Positions 26,161-37,002 are shown, numbered from the stretch's first letter. The stretch is DNA of 64,000 nt from Bacteroides sp. OM05-12 (GCF_003438995.1 NZ_QSUN01000003.1:1-64000), one strand, 5' to 3'. Notes: generated from the sequence alone by a model not told the origin. Numbers and translations: made by a program.

Positions 26161-26246
26161 AAACACCGGCCACACAAATAAATAATAACCAGTAAAACCT
26201 TTTTTCATTATATCCGACAAAGTTTTATTTCCCCATAAGCGAGCTA

Positions 26247-26333
26247 AAAACGCCTAAGGGAGCGTTGGCTTACACTCAAGGGAGTGTTGCTTAACGCTCC
26301 GGTAGCTGTAAGCTAACGCTCCCTTGGGCGTTT
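26247..26333. repeat. Long imperfect hairpin built from repeated GGGAGCGTT units
   Basis: The arms 26247-26273 and 26308-26333 pair with two or three mismatches over about 24 bases. Within and next to the hairpin the unit AAGGGAGYGTTG recurs at about 26257 and 26279, and in the opposite orientation near 26293, 26315 and 26336, five copies in all. Its function is unknown. A bidirectional transcription stop or a dispersed intergenic repeat are both possible. Confidence 0.8.
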
Positions 26334-26423
26334 GGCAATGCTCCCTTAGGTGATTTATAAAATGACCTCGATGATTTTAAAAAACATCTTAGGTGTTTGT
26401 AAAAAACATCAGGTTGATTGAAA

Positions 26424-26503
26424 ACAAACATACGGTCGATCGAAGACAAAGGTACGGTCGATTGATTACAAACTCCTATCGTTTGCAAACAATCGACCGT
26501 ATG
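26424..26503. repeat. 22-bp tandem repeat closed by an inverted copy
   Basis: Two and a bit units of 22 bases share ACAAA, TACGGTCGAT and start at 26424, 26446 and 26468. CATACGGTCGAT at 26429-26440 has an exact reverse complement at 26492-26503, so the block can fold into a hairpin. There are no unique spacers between the units. Confidence 0.8.
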
Positions 26504-26527
26504 CTGAAAAACAGATTCTAAAGAATA

Positions 26528-29500
26528 TTATTTTGCAGCTTTCAACAGGATTGATTTTTCGTCATTCATTAACTTAATCATATAACATCCCTTTGGCTGA
26601 GCCGACAAATCCAGTCTAACCATACCGTTTTCCATCTTGGTATAATAGATCACTTTTCCGTCAAACGTCACCACCTCCACTTCATAATCGTCAGATGCCG
26701 TAATGGTAAAGATTCCATCCACAGAAGGATTAGGATATAACTTAACGGATGCAACTTCCTCCATACTTATCATATCCGGAGCATCCGTAATGTTGACTTC
26801 CGTCGTAACCAAAGATGAAACTCCGGATGCAAATATTGCTTTCACTCCGAGCGTGTGCTTTCCATTACTTAATCCGGTGAATAAATAAGAAGTCGCATCA
26901 GCACCAATCACGGCACTCAACTTATTACCATCAAGATATGCCTCATAAGATGACGGAACGCCTTCGTTCACCGCAATATATTCCCAATCATCCAACAATA
27001 ACGCCTGTAAGTCTTCCGATACGCATTTCACCGCTACATATTTCGCATTGGCAGGAACCTTGAAACTATATTTCACCCATTCATTGGTAGCCTCCAATGT
27101 GGCATCGGAAAGATTTTTGAAACTTCCTACTTTGGCATCTGTCTCCGAATACAAGACATCAAAACGCTCTTTATCATTGCCGGAAGCTATACCTCTTACA
27201 TAGAATGAGAATACACCGTTGCCTTCATCTATGACACGGGCTACAAAATCCTTATTAACACCCGACCTAGCTGCTATCGCTGCCAGTTCTTTATCTCCGG
27301 AGTGAGGATAATATTTATAAGAAGAAACCGGAGGCTCTGTCGTATACGGATTAAATACGATAAAACTCTGAGCTTTAGTACAATTATCCCAATAAGAACT
27401 GTTCATCAAATATTTCTCCTGTTTTCCGTCAAGGATATATTCTCCGTAATCGTTAATAGTAAAATCAGGATAACTTTCAAAATCATCAGACCAATTTGCA
27501 GGATACTTCATTGTCCAATCAACTTTTACTTCACCTTTATTGATAGTTGAGTTTACAATTTGAGGGTCCGAAATATATTCGTTCATCTGACCGCCCTGTA
27601 CTACTATATCCTCCACTATTTGTAAGCTGTCTTTGTGGAAACCCGGATACCCCGTCATGGCAATATCAAGAGAATACCATCCCTTCCAAACATCTGTAAA
27701 TTCAACCAAACCATTACTTTCCGCTTCCTTTGCATATCGGTGGGATTCCAACTTATCCAGATTAGTCAAAGTAACCACAGCACCTTTTTTCGAGGAGCCG
27801 TTTGTATTGACTTGAACTTTAACATTGGCATCCAAACCTTTATACACAAAATTAGAAAATGCGGGTTCCGATAAATTATCGTTCATCCAATCTGCTTTTA
27901 CAACATACTTATAAGCACCCGTATCAGCGTTTCTCCAATTATAATCGATGAAACCTTCCGGCGTTGCCTGTACAGGACTATCGGTTATTTTAATCCACTG
28001 GGCCGGATCTCCCACATTACCAGCCTTTGCACGATAAATCAGATAACCTCCGGCAGCATGTTCCTCCAATTCCTGTCCGAAAACACCCTTAATCTGCCAA
28101 TTATAATCATAACCGGATGCTTTCATCAAAGTAGAAATTCTAGTCCACACTCCATCAAAGAATACTTTATCACTCTTAAATGTACATGGGCCGTTATCAA
28201 GAGCAAACGGAGCACCACTATAACCGGGCTTAGCCTCGATAGCAATGCTAAACTCCTGTGTCGGATCTATTTTATATCGTGTACCCAGCGTTACACTTTG
28301 CCAGCCGGACAGACTGTTGCCGATATCCTGAGTATAAATTTCCGTAGCACATTCATCTTCATAAATATGAAGTACATAATTGGCTGTAGCATCACCCGCA
28401 TAGAAATCAACCGTCATGAGTTCCTTGCCTATCAAGTCAAACTTCTTAATATCCGAAAGATAGAATTCAACAGCCGCAATCATCTGCTCACGGCTACCTC
28501 CTATTTTATGAGCAATTTGATCGTCAACCGCCCATGTCACTTCCTTCATAACAGCAGGCTTGCCTATTTTTATTGTAGATGTTTCACGGGTAGTCGTCGC
28601 ATCTACCATTGCAACAGGATAAGCGATGTAAGGCATTTCCAAAGCAGCAAATGTCGTATCTTTAGAAGCCAATGTCCACGATTTCTCAACCGATGCATAA
28701 CCGTCTTTTACAAAACTCATTTTATAAGTATTGTCCGACAAAACCTTCTGTATCGCAAAGTCACCATTTGCATCCGTCACCGCTTCGTAGTTCAACAACC
28801 CCTCTGCTTTGACAGCTACACCACTTATTGCTATATTTTTAGAGTTGACAACCTTGCCTTTTAAGACAATGTTTGAGGATGCCTCCATGGAAAAGTTTAA
28901 GACTTTGACTTCTTTTTCGCTAACTGTAATCTCGGCTGTAGCTTCTTTATAACCTAGCTTTGACAAGGAAACCGTATAAGTTCCCTTAGGCAGATAAGCA
29001 AAATCATAAGTACCCGTATTTTTATCATTCATGATATAAGTATCCAATACTCTCTCCTGACCGGCTTTAGGTATAAAGGCTATTTTTACATCTGTTACCG
29101 CCTCGCCGGATTCTTTATCCGTAACTGTCCCTTTAAGAGTAGCCAGACCGGAAATCTTACTTAACAACATTGTCGGAGTGAAGACAGAGAAAGAGCCCGT
29201 TCCCATGTCACTCGTATCATCCAAAGTCTCTATACTCTCTTTTTGCCTCTGCGCATACAGCAGACAATTTACTCCGACCTGATCTTTACCGACAAAACTA
29301 TAGCTATCATTGTTAGCAACAGGTACGGCATCATGCTTTAAGAATGTAATCACTAGATTCCGACTTCCATCATAATAGAATGGTTTGATAGGAATCTTAA
29401 CCATTTGTGTATTCGGCTCAAAAACCACCTCACCAGAAAATACCGTTTGAGAGCGATCGTCCCGTATGGAAATCCAATCGGTATTCTTTTCAAAAGCATC

Positions 29501-32134
29501 CTTATCGGTATAGCCTATATAAATTGTCATTCTATGCCTGTTCTCCGTAGCACGGGCTACATACAAATAATATATTAATGTATCGATTACACATTTCTCA
29601 TTCAATTCCTCTTTCTTTATAATATTCTGAGTCAGCGCAGAATATCCGCTAGCTGTATAACCAATAAACATAGGGTAAGTGGTAGATGCAGGTTTAACCT
29701 GATAATCTTTATTACTTATCAATAATTTACTGTCATCTGCTCCGACAGCCACATATACCAATGCTTCCGTCCCTTTATCTTTATTAGCACGAACTGCCTT
29801 TACACCAATAATATAGTATCCTCTGGGCAAAACAGATGTCGTATATTCATTAGATGCCACTTCATAAGTTTCATTCAATAAAGTCTTCATATCAAAGTTG
29901 CGCACAGTCACTTCATAGTTTGTGATATCTCCCCCCAGAAATCCGCCACTCTTTCCTGTAGTGACCGCGTCCCAATTCAATTTAATCTTTCTGTCTTTTC
30001 CCAACACAACTTTAAGATTTGCGGGAGCTGCCGGAATAGTATCATTACCGATATACCCCACTTTTCCCAGATCGTAGTAATATGGAGAAGGTCCGTCATC
30101 ATTCATTGGAATCAAACGGAAATAGTACGCTCCGGCTTTAGGTATTTCAATAGCGCAACTCATTTTTTCTCCCGGAACAATCGCAGGAATGGTATCGGCC
30201 GTTACCCCTGCCGTAAATGCTCCACCTGCCGATGTTTTTTGAATAATAACCCCAGTCAATGCAGCCAAAGGATTGCCACCGGCATCCAAAACAGGATTGG
30301 TCCAAGAGACGTTGGCTTCCAACTTTCCACTCTCTGCAATCTCCACTTTAGGAGCTTTTACGCTATCAGGCGTAGTTCCCGGATAAAGCATCTTTATGGA
30401 AACATCATCCAGATATACACCGGAAGAAGTAGACTTTATTGTTACAGGAAGAATCTCTCCTTCCGCTACTCCCGTAACAGTTAATTTTGTCCACACTTTT
30501 GAAGTTATGTTACTTGTGTTCTTATTTAATACGTTACCGAGATCAACCGTAAATTTACGTCCGCTTGTCGTAGCATATCCCCAAAGGGTAAGTTCATATA
30601 ATGCACCTTTCTGAGACTTTAAGCCATTGATTGAGATTTTATTTCCTGCTGTACTTGTTGTCAGGATAGCACCCTTTCCCGTATTCGCATACTTAGCAGT
30701 TAAAGTATCTATCCTCCAACCTGCAGGTACCGACAACGGCATATAGTTATCCTCCTCCTCAAATCCCATAGAATACGGAATAGAAGATTCGAAACAGTAA
30801 GCTGCACCACCTGCCAATAAGCTCGTCTTCTCAGATTTAGTAACCGCCATTGCTCCATAATAATAAGTACCAGGAGCTTTTTCCCGTACCTCAAAGGACA
30901 TCTCCGCACCGGCAACCGAACTGTCAACACTATCTACTTTTTGTAAAGACGTAGGTACCACACCTCTATAAATGTATATTTTCGACAGATCCGTCAGTTT
31001 CTCGCCATTAAAGTTCTTCTCCGGATTTTTCCAGCTAAGTTTAATTTTTAAAGGATCATCCTCACCGGAAATAGCCTTAAAATCAGTAACCATTTCCGGA
31101 GGAACAGTTCCTTTACTATAATAATGAGAGAAAAGACCTGCTGTTTCAGCATACATATTCCCTACCAGACTAGCTTCACCCGTAGTAGTATTAATCGTAT
31201 ACAACTCATGGAAAGCCGTACCTCTAAGTGCAAAATACATGGTGTTACTCCGTAAATCAAACGTGGCAGATTGGAGGTTCTCACTGTATATGTTACGCTC
31301 AATATTTAAGGAGCCGATTAATGTTGCAGCAGCAGTATTCTTATCAATACGATAGAGATTCTTATCTACATTTATTGCATACAGTTCTCCCTGACTGTTA
31401 CAAGCCAATCCCATAAAACGATCATTAAACGGTTCACCATCCAGACGGATCTTACCTTTTAATATTGATAAATTGTCATCTATACTGAATTGATAAAGCT
31501 CATTATTCAATCCCACTCCATACATTAGTGAAGACGTGACGTCATACGCCATATCCTGACACTGCATAGATGAATTGGCTTCCAGCATCATATCAACCGT
31601 ATATGTAATCGGGTCAAAAGTCATCCAATATCCTAAATACGTTTGCCCCGACTGTTTGGCTGTAGTAAATACCAGCCACTTATCTCCAATCCAGTCACCA
31701 CAATAAACGCTCAACGTTATTCCCGGAACGCCAAATCCCGCAGAAGTGAAGGGTGAAGGATAAGTAATTTGCTGACATAGGTTATTTACATCAAACCCAA
31801 AGACATTCCCAACAGAGGTTACACTACAACTTCCACCACCTATTATATTAATGGCATAGCCACCCAGCATCACTCGTGGTTCATCTTGTTCATTTACATA
31901 AGAAGGAGGATTTGCAATTCCCGGACTCGTGTGTCTTAATTGCCGTTCAATAGCCCGTGTAAGGCTAGCCGGAGCTTTTTGTAACTTGTACTTCAGAACC
32001 TTTTCACTACCAACAATCTGTACGTTACCTGTCATTGGAGAGGAATTATCCGCACATTGTCCTCCTACGCGGATGGATAAGAATGCGAAACAGATAAACA
32101 TGCAGAGAACATTTTTACAAGTAAAATTTCTCAT
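26528..32134 (-). CDS. Secreted 1868-residue multidomain surface protein with type IX-like C-terminal signal
   Basis: A signal peptide (about residues 1-28, CMFICFAFLSIRVGGQ) is followed by a region like a beta-propeller or Kelch-type fold (about 95-345). Fibronectin-type segments start near 348 (PPEMVTDFKAISGED), 590 and 700. A jelly-roll adhesion-type region with SMGFEEEDNYMPLSVPAGWRID lies near 455. Carboxypeptidase-regulatory-like segments lie near 1005-1150 (TLKGTVTDKESGEAVTDVKI, LKGKVVNSKNIAISGVAV). Another jelly-roll lies near 1580-1740, with DDFESYPDF. The last 75 residues (KLYPNPSVDGIFTI) are a type IX sorting-like domain. It has no protease or glycosidase motif that I can see. It is probably an adhesin or binding protein. 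Confidence 0.85.
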   Translation of the reverse strand: MRNFTCKNVLCMFICFAFLSIRVGGQCADNSSPMTGNVQIVGSEKVLKYKLQKAPASLTRAIERQLRHTSPGIANPPSYVNEQDEPRVMLGGYAINIIGGGSCSVTSVGNVFGFDVNNLCQQITYPSPFTSAGFGVPGITLSVYCGDWIGDKWLVFTTAKQSGQTYLGYWMTFDPITYTVDMMLEANSSMQCQDMAYDVTSSLMYGVGLNNELYQFSIDDNLSILKGKIRLDGEPFNDRFMGLACNSQGELYAINVDKNLYRIDKNTAAATLIGSLNIERNIYSENLQSATFDLRSNTMYFALRGTAFHELYTINTTTGEASLVGNMYAETAGLFSHYYSKGTVPPEMVTDFKAISGEDDPLKIKLSWKNPEKNFNGEKLTDLSKIYIYRGVVPTSLQKVDSVDSSVAGAEMSFEVREKAPGTYYYGAMAVTKSEKTSLLAGGAAYCFESSIPYSMGFEEEDNYMPLSVPAGWRIDTLTAKYANTGKGAILTTSTAGNKISINGLKSQKGALYELTLWGYATTSGRKFTVDLGNVLNKNTSNITSKVWTKLTVTGVAEGEILPVTIKSTSSGVYLDDVSIKMLYPGTTPDSVKAPKVEIAESGKLEANVSWTNPVLDAGGNPLAALTGVIIQKTSAGGAFTAGVTADTIPAIVPGEKMSCAIEIPKAGAYYFRLIPMNDDGPSPYYYDLGKVGYIGNDTIPAAPANLKVVLGKDRKIKLNWDAVTTGKSGGFLGGDITNYEVTVRNFDMKTLLNETYEVASNEYTTSVLPRGYYIIGVKAVRANKDKGTEALVYVAVGADDSKLLISNKDYQVKPASTTYPMFIGYTASGYSALTQNIIKKEELNEKCVIDTLIYYLYVARATENRHRMTIYIGYTDKDAFEKNTDWISIRDDRSQTVFSGEVVFEPNTQMVKIPIKPFYYDGSRNLVITFLKHDAVPVANNDSYSFVGKDQVGVNCLLYAQRQKESIETLDDTSDMGTGSFSVFTPTMLLSKISGLATLKGTVTDKESGEAVTDVKIAFIPKAGQERVLDTYIMNDKNTGTYDFAYLPKGTYTVSLSKLGYKEATAEITVSEKEVKVLNFSMEASSNIVLKGKVVNSKNIAISGVAVKAEGLLNYEAVTDANGDFAIQKVLSDNTYKMSFVKDGYASVEKSWTLASKDTTFAALEMPYIAYPVAMVDATTTRETSTIKIGKPAVMKEVTWAVDDQIAHKIGGSREQMIAAVEFYLSDIKKFDLIGKELMTVDFYAGDATANYVLHIYEDECATEIYTQDIGNSLSGWQSVTLGTRYKIDPTQEFSIAIEAKPGYSGAPFALDNGPCTFKSDKVFFDGVWTRISTLMKASGYDYNWQIKGVFGQELEEHAAGGYLIYRAKAGNVGDPAQWIKITDSPVQATPEGFIDYNWRNADTGAYKYVVKADWMNDNLSEPAFSNFVYKGLDANVKVQVNTNGSSKKGAVVTLTNLDKLESHRYAKEAESNGLVEFTDVWKGWYSLDIAMTGYPGFHKDSLQIVEDIVVQGGQMNEYISDPQIVNSTINKGEVKVDWTMKYPANWSDDFESYPDFTINDYGEYILDGKQEKYLMNSSYWDNCTKAQSFIVFNPYTTEPPVSSYKYYPHSGDKELAAIAARSGVNKDFVARVIDEGNGVFSFYVRGIASGNDKERFDVLYSETDAKVGSFKNLSDATLEATNEWVKYSFKVPANAKYVAVKCVSEDLQALLLDDWEYIAVNEGVPSSYEAYLDGNKLSAVIGADATSYLFTGLSNGKHTLGVKAIFASGVSSLVTTEVNITDAPDMISMEEVASVKLYPNPSVDGIFTITASDDYEVEVVTFDGKVIYYTKMENGMVRLDLSAQPKGCYMIKLMNDEKSILLKAAK

Positions 32135-32173
32135 ACGCTAAAAGGATTAATTAATAAAAAGAACACTATATAA

Positions 32174-32187
32174 ACCGAATATTCGGT
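32174..32187. promoter_or_regulatory. 14-bp palindrome upstream of the large secreted-protein gene
   Basis: ACCGAATATTCGGT is a perfect palindrome 40 bases before the start codon on the minus strand. It could be an operator or a leader hairpin. The rest of the gap 32135-32339 shows no other element I can name and no clear TAnnTTTG on the minus strand. Confidence 0.4.
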
Positions 32188-32339
32188 AATGTTTTGCCGT
32201 CGTAAATAAAAAAGAACTATCCTTAAAGCTTATACCTATTTTCAATATCCAATTATAACAAATTAAAATTCAAAAGCAACATTTATGCAGTAAATTCACT
32301 AAAATCGCCTTAAAAACATTACCATTATTAATAAATATG

Positions 32340-32391
32340 CAAAAAAGAAGCCGGGTAAACTCTAAACCTAAGATTTAAAGTTCACCCGACT
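32340..32391 (-). terminator. Intrinsic terminator after kdsA
   Basis: On the minus strand AGTCGGGTGAACT pairs with AGTTTACCCGGCT (32379-32391 and 32349-32361) with two G-T type mismatches. CTTCTTTTTT follows. It closes the miaA-lipid kinase-kdsA operon. Confidence 0.85.
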
Positions 32392-32415
32392 TTTTATTTT
32401 TTGTTCGCTATTTTC

Positions 32416-33225
32416 CTATGACTTAATAACTTCCCTTATACGAACCAACTTCGTTAATAAGTCTTCCAGCAAATCCAATTTCAACATATTGGCTCCGTCA
32501 CTCTTCGCTACCGTGGGGTCTTCATGCGTTTCTATAAACAGACCATCGGCACCGACTGCTATTGCAGCTTTGGCAATAGTCTCTATCAGTTGGGGCATTC
32601 CACCTGTAACGCCACTTGTCTGATTGGGTTGTTGCAAAGAATGGGTTACATCCATGACAACCGGATAACCGAAAGTTTGCATTTCAGGAATCCCCCGAAA
32701 GTCCACCACTAAATCCTGATAACCGAAAGTCGTGCCTCGCTCGGTCAGCATTACATTACTGTTCCCGGCTTCAACCACTTTATCGGCAGCAAAACGCATA
32801 GCTCCCGGAGAAAGGAACTGCCCTTTCTTGATATTCACAATCTTCCCGGTTTGGGCAGCAGCTACCAACAAATCCGTTTGCCGACAAAGAAAAGCAGGAA
32901 TCTGGAGCACATCGGCATATTCGGCAGCCATTGCAGCTTCATTTGCCGCATGAATATCCGTAACAGTGGGAACACCAAACGTGTCTTTCACTTTCTGCAA
33001 TACTTTCAGGGCTTTCTCATCACCTATCCCCATAAAAGAATCCAAACGGGAACGGTTAGCTTTACGGTATGAGCCTTTAAAGACATAAGGTATGTGCAAT
33101 TTATCGGTAATCTTCACAATACGCTCGGCAATACGCAAAGCCATATCTTCTCCCTCGATAACACAAGGGCCGGCAAGTAAAAAGAAATTTCCCGATTCCG
33201 TATGTTTCAAATCTTGTATAGTCAT
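32416..33225 (-). CDS. kdsA: 3-deoxy-D-manno-octulosonate 8-phosphate synthase (KDO8P synthase)
   Basis: A 269-residue enzyme that condenses phosphoenolpyruvate and arabinose 5-phosphate to KDO8P, the first committed step to KDO for lipopolysaccharide. Family motifs are present: FLLAGPCVIEGEDMALRIAE near the start, VFKGSYRKANRSRLDSFMG near residue 48 (the PEP and A5P contacts), LSPGAMRFAADKV near 138 and DVTHSLQQPNQTSGVTGG near 191. The cysteine of the AGPC stretch is where metal-type KdsA enzymes bind a metal, but I do not assign the class. It is last in an operon with miaA and a lipid kinase, with a 7-base gap to the latter. Confidence 0.96.
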   Translation of the reverse strand: MTIQDLKHTESGNFFLLAGPCVIEGEDMALRIAERIVKITDKLHIPYVFKGSYRKANRSRLDSFMGIGDEKALKVLQKVKDTFGVPTVTDIHAANEAAMAAEYADVLQIPAFLCRQTDLLVAAAQTGKIVNIKKGQFLSPGAMRFAADKVVEAGNSNVMLTERGTTFGYQDLVVDFRGIPEMQTFGYPVVMDVTHSLQQPNQTSGVTGGMPQLIETIAKAAIAVGADGLFIETHEDPTVAKSDGANMLKLDLLEDLLTKLVRIREVIKS

Positions 33226-33232
33226 ATTTTAT

Positions 33233-34162
33233 TTAATTTGGAATAATAATAGTTATCGCTTCCGGAATAATACCGATTTCAAGTGGAAAATGTTTTGGAA
33301 GTATACGTCCGTCTACATCAACAGATGCATTACGTGCCCGGAGTACCTTTACTTTCTTCGTCCGATACGACTTCACCGTTTTATGATTCAATATCCTGCC
33401 TTGAATAAGCATCCATAAACCGGACACCACCTGAATAAGTTCCGGACGATAAATAACCGAAACATCCAACCAGCCATTGTAAGGCACGGCACTCGGTGTC
33501 TGTCCATACCCACGCGCGCTTCCCACGCAGACCGTCATTATACGTCCGCGAATATGCTCGTCATTAATACGGAGATGCATACGGTAAAGTTTACGTTCAA
33601 AAAACAATAGAAACAAGGCTGCCAAATATGAAAGGAACTTTACTCCCCAGAAACGTTTAGTTCCGTCCGTAATCTTCACGATACGTGCACCCAACCCTAT
33701 ATTGACAGCATTCAGAAAATAGCGGCGGTTATGCTTCTCACCATCATAATAGGTACAATACCCGACATCCACTTTGCGATGGCGATTATTAATAATCCAA
33801 TCCACCGCCTCTTTATAGTTATCTACGGATAATCCCCAATATCTGGCAAAATCATTGCCGATACCATTCGGGATAATACCCAGAACAATTTCTTCCTTAT
33901 ATTCGGCTTCAGAAGAAATAATTCCGTTAATCGCGTCATTCAAAGCCCCATCGCCTCCCACTATGACAATCGTTCTATAACCATTATTCGCCAGAATACG
34001 TGCCAAACGTTCCACAGATCCAAAACCCTCCGAATGTACATAATCGAAAGCCACATGCTTACTGTCCATGTATTCCCGTATTTCATTCCAACGCTTTTGC
34101 ACTTTACGAGTTCCGGCACGAGGATTATAAATTACTCCCCATTTATTTGGTTCTATTGCCAT
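33233..34162 (-). CDS. Diacylglycerol kinase / YegS-type lipid kinase family
   Basis: A 309-residue cytoplasmic kinase of the DAGK catalytic family. The nucleotide loop is IVIVGGDGALNDAINGI with GGDG at 69-72. The N-terminal YNPRAGTRK and the next PNGIGNDFARYWGL near residue 110 are also diagnostic. Bacterial members phosphorylate diacylglycerol, sphingoid lipids or phosphatidylglycerol; Bacteroides make sphingolipids, so a lipid base is possible, but the substrate is not readable. It sits between miaA and kdsA on the same strand (46 and 7 bases). Confidence 0.92.
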   Translation of the reverse strand: MAIEPNKWGVIYNPRAGTRKVQKRWNEIREYMDSKHVAFDYVHSEGFGSVERLARILANNGYRTIVIVGGDGALNDAINGIISSEAEYKEEIVLGIIPNGIGNDFARYWGLSVDNYKEAVDWIINNRHRKVDVGYCTYYDGEKHNRRYFLNAVNIGLGARIVKITDGTKRFWGVKFLSYLAALFLLFFERKLYRMHLRINDEHIRGRIMTVCVGSARGYGQTPSAVPYNGWLDVSVIYRPELIQVVSGLWMLIQGRILNHKTVKSYRTKKVKVLRARNASVDVDGRILPKHFPLEIGIIPEAITIIIPN

Positions 34163-34208
34163 AGTTCTTCAATATTAACAATTACAATGTACCATTAAAA
34201 CTGCTGTT

Positions 34209-35126
34209 TCAACGATCAATTAACATCTTTATCTTATTTATTTTCTCCTCCATCGGTAACTCCGCGTTTATCCAATGAATAGAAAATCCCCGACGCTCCA
34301 TCCCCCTAAACCACGTCATCTGCCGTTTGGCAAATTGGTGAATAGCTATTTCCAGTTGGGAAAACATTTCTTCAAAACTTAGTTCACCCGTAGCATATAA
34401 AGTCAGGTATTTATATTCCAATCCGTAATAAATCAAATCATCCGCAGAAATTCCCTGTTCCAATAAGCTCCTGACCTCCTCCACCATCCCTTCATCCAAG
34501 CGCTGGCGCAACCGTTTGGTTATCTTCTTTCTGCGAAGTTCCCGATCAATATCAACACCGATAATAAGACTGTTCAAAGAAGGAAATTCCCGGTAATCCT
34601 TTTCGTTTTTAAGGTAATATTCTTCTATCTCTATCGCCCGGACGGCGCGCTTCACTGTATCTACATCCGTCGAGTTATGCAATGTCTTATACTTTTTAAG
34701 TATTTCAGTCAATTCATCCAATGACTTCCCGGACAGCCGTTCCCTCAACTCCGGATTCTCCGGAACCGGAATCAATTTATACCCTTTAAGAACAGACTCC
34801 AAATACAAGCCCGTACCTCCACATAAAACAGGAATCTTCCCTTTTTGTTTAATACTTTCGTACGCTTTCAGAAAATCGCCCTGATACTCAAAAACATTAT
34901 ATTTGGAACCGGGCTCTGCAATATCAATGAGATGGTAAGGTATTTGTTTCCCGTTTACAGTATAATCCGCCAAGTCTTTTCCCGTACCCAAATCCATCTG
35001 CCTATAAACCTGCCTGCTATCCGCACTGATAATCTCCGAATCAAGTTCGTAGGCAAGAGCTGCAGCTAAAGAGGTTTTTCCGGATGCCGTAGGACCTAAA
35101 ATTGTAATTAAATCATAATATGCCAT
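34209..35126 (-). CDS. miaA: tRNA dimethylallyltransferase
   Basis: A 305-residue enzyme that transfers a dimethylallyl group to A37 of tRNAs reading codons that begin with U. The Walker loop GPTASGKT is at residues 11-18. SADSRQVYRQMDLGTGKD near residue 35 binds the tRNA base, and PVLCGGTGLYLESVLKGY near 97 and DRELRRKKITKRLRQRLDEG near 195 are typical. Length is normal. It is the first gene of the operon with the lipid kinase and kdsA and lies after the gap terminator. Confidence 0.96.
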   Translation of the reverse strand: MAYYDLITILGPTASGKTSLAAALAYELDSEIISADSRQVYRQMDLGTGKDLADYTVNGKQIPYHLIDIAEPGSKYNVFEYQGDFLKAYESIKQKGKIPVLCGGTGLYLESVLKGYKLIPVPENPELRERLSGKSLDELTEILKKYKTLHNSTDVDTVKRAVRAIEIEEYYLKNEKDYREFPSLNSLIIGVDIDRELRRKKITKRLRQRLDEGMVEEVRSLLEQGISADDLIYYGLEYKYLTLYATGELSFEEMFSQLEIAIHQFAKRQMTWFRGMERRGFSIHWINAELPMEEKINKIKMLIDR

Positions 35127-35192
35127 ACAGATTATACTTGGTTAGGTATGCAAATGTACATATTTCTTTTTAGATTTCTACGGGAACGGGCA

Positions 35193-35230
35193 TAAAAAAA
35201 GCCGTTCAGGAAAATCCTAAACGGCTCTAT
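35193..35230 (-). terminator. Intrinsic terminator of gapA
   Basis: On the minus strand AGCCGTTTAGGA pairs with TCCTGAACGGCT (35215-35226 and 35200-35211) with one mismatch, followed by TTTTTTTATG. It separates the gene from miaA. Confidence 0.92.
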
Positions 35231-35249
35231 ATTTTTGGAATCGGTTAAA

Positions 35250-36272
<1,023 letters not shown>

Positions 36273-36455
36273 TTAAGGGTTTTATAATATTTGTTTAAAA
36301 TATCCGCAACTTTATATTTGACAAAATTGTTATAAAATCAGTCACAATAACAAGGATCAGATGTTCTGCATGGAGACAAGCACAAACAAGCCGGCAATTG
36401 CAGAAACAATGATTATAACATAATCAAGATGTCTATTCCTTTCTAAATTGCGGTG

Positions 36456-36463
36456 CAAAATTA
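36456..36463 (-). promoter_or_regulatory. -7 element likely serving gapA
   Basis: CAAAATTA on the plus strand is TAATTTTG on the minus strand. It would give a long leader of about 185 bases before the start at 36260. A CAAA at 36488-36491 is 24 bases away, slightly far for a -33 element. Confidence 0.45.
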
Positions 36464-36513
36464 CAAAATTGTTTTTATATTAGCGAACAAATTAATATTA
36501 AATATAAAAAAAG

Positions 36514-36951
36514 ATGGGAAAAAGTAAGTTTTTACAAGATTTCAAAGCATTCGCCATGCGCGGGAATGTGATTGATATGGCCGTCGGTGTCATCATCGGG
36601 GGTGCTTTCGGCAAAATCGTATCGTCTCTCGTAGCCGACATCATCATGCCTCCTATCGGCTTATTAGTAGGAGGAGTCAACTTCACCGATTTATCATGGG
36701 TGATGAAGCCTGCCGAGATTGTGGACGGCGTAGAAAAGACTGCCGCCGTAACTCTGAACTACGGGAAATTCCTTCAGGCAAGTTTCGACTTCATTATTAT
36801 CGCCTTTTCTATTTTCTTATTCATCAAATTAATCAGCCAACTGACACAAAAGAAAAAAGAAGAGCCTGCTCCACCCACACCTCCGGCTCCTACAAAAGAA
36901 GAAATTCTACTGACAGAGATCAGGGATTTATTGAAAGAACAAAAGAAATAA
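36514..36951 (+). CDS. mscL: Large-conductance mechanosensitive channel
   Basis: A 145-residue inner membrane channel that opens on sudden osmotic downshock. The first helix is the classic [26 protein letters not shown] with the pore-lining glycines. A short periplasmic loop follows, and the second transmembrane segment is [16 protein letters not shown] near residue 92. The cytoplasmic tail contains a charged [14 protein letters not shown] linker and a final helix. Length is normal. A terminator follows. Confidence 0.96.
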   Translation: MGKSKFLQDFKAFAMRGNVIDMAVGVIIGGAFGKIVSSLVADIIMPPIGLLVGGVNFTDLSWVMKPAEIVDGVEKTAAVTLNYGKFLQASFDFIIIAFSIFLFIKLISQLTQKKKEEPAPPTPPAPTKEEILLTEIRDLLKEQKK

Positions 36952-36963
36952 TTTCATACGAAT

Positions 36964-37002
36964 CCTTACCCCGGCTCCCGTATAAAAAAAGCCGGGATAA
37001 GG
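36964..37002 (+). terminator. Intrinsic terminator of mscL
   Basis: CCTTACCCCGGCT at 36964-36976 pairs with AGCCGGGATAAGG at 36990-37002 with one mismatch. A T-rich stretch (TCTTCTACTTTCTTTTTG) follows. Confidence 0.85.

Larger units (their letters stand above)
26161..26527. other. Repeat-rich spacer between convergent genes
   Basis: These 367 bases hold no gene. They hold two families of palindromic and direct repeats (listed separately) and separate the convergent ends of the Crp/Fnr gene and the large secreted-protein gene. Both transcripts would run into them. Confidence 0.8.

Noticed and set aside
26424..26503. Tandem 22-bp repeats as a CRISPR array
   Set aside because: The units follow each other without unique spacers, and no cas gene is near.
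28058..28864. A 268-codon open frame on the plus strand
   Set aside because: It is opposite the large secreted-protein gene, and its composition is what the reverse strand of such a gene gives. No motif supports it.
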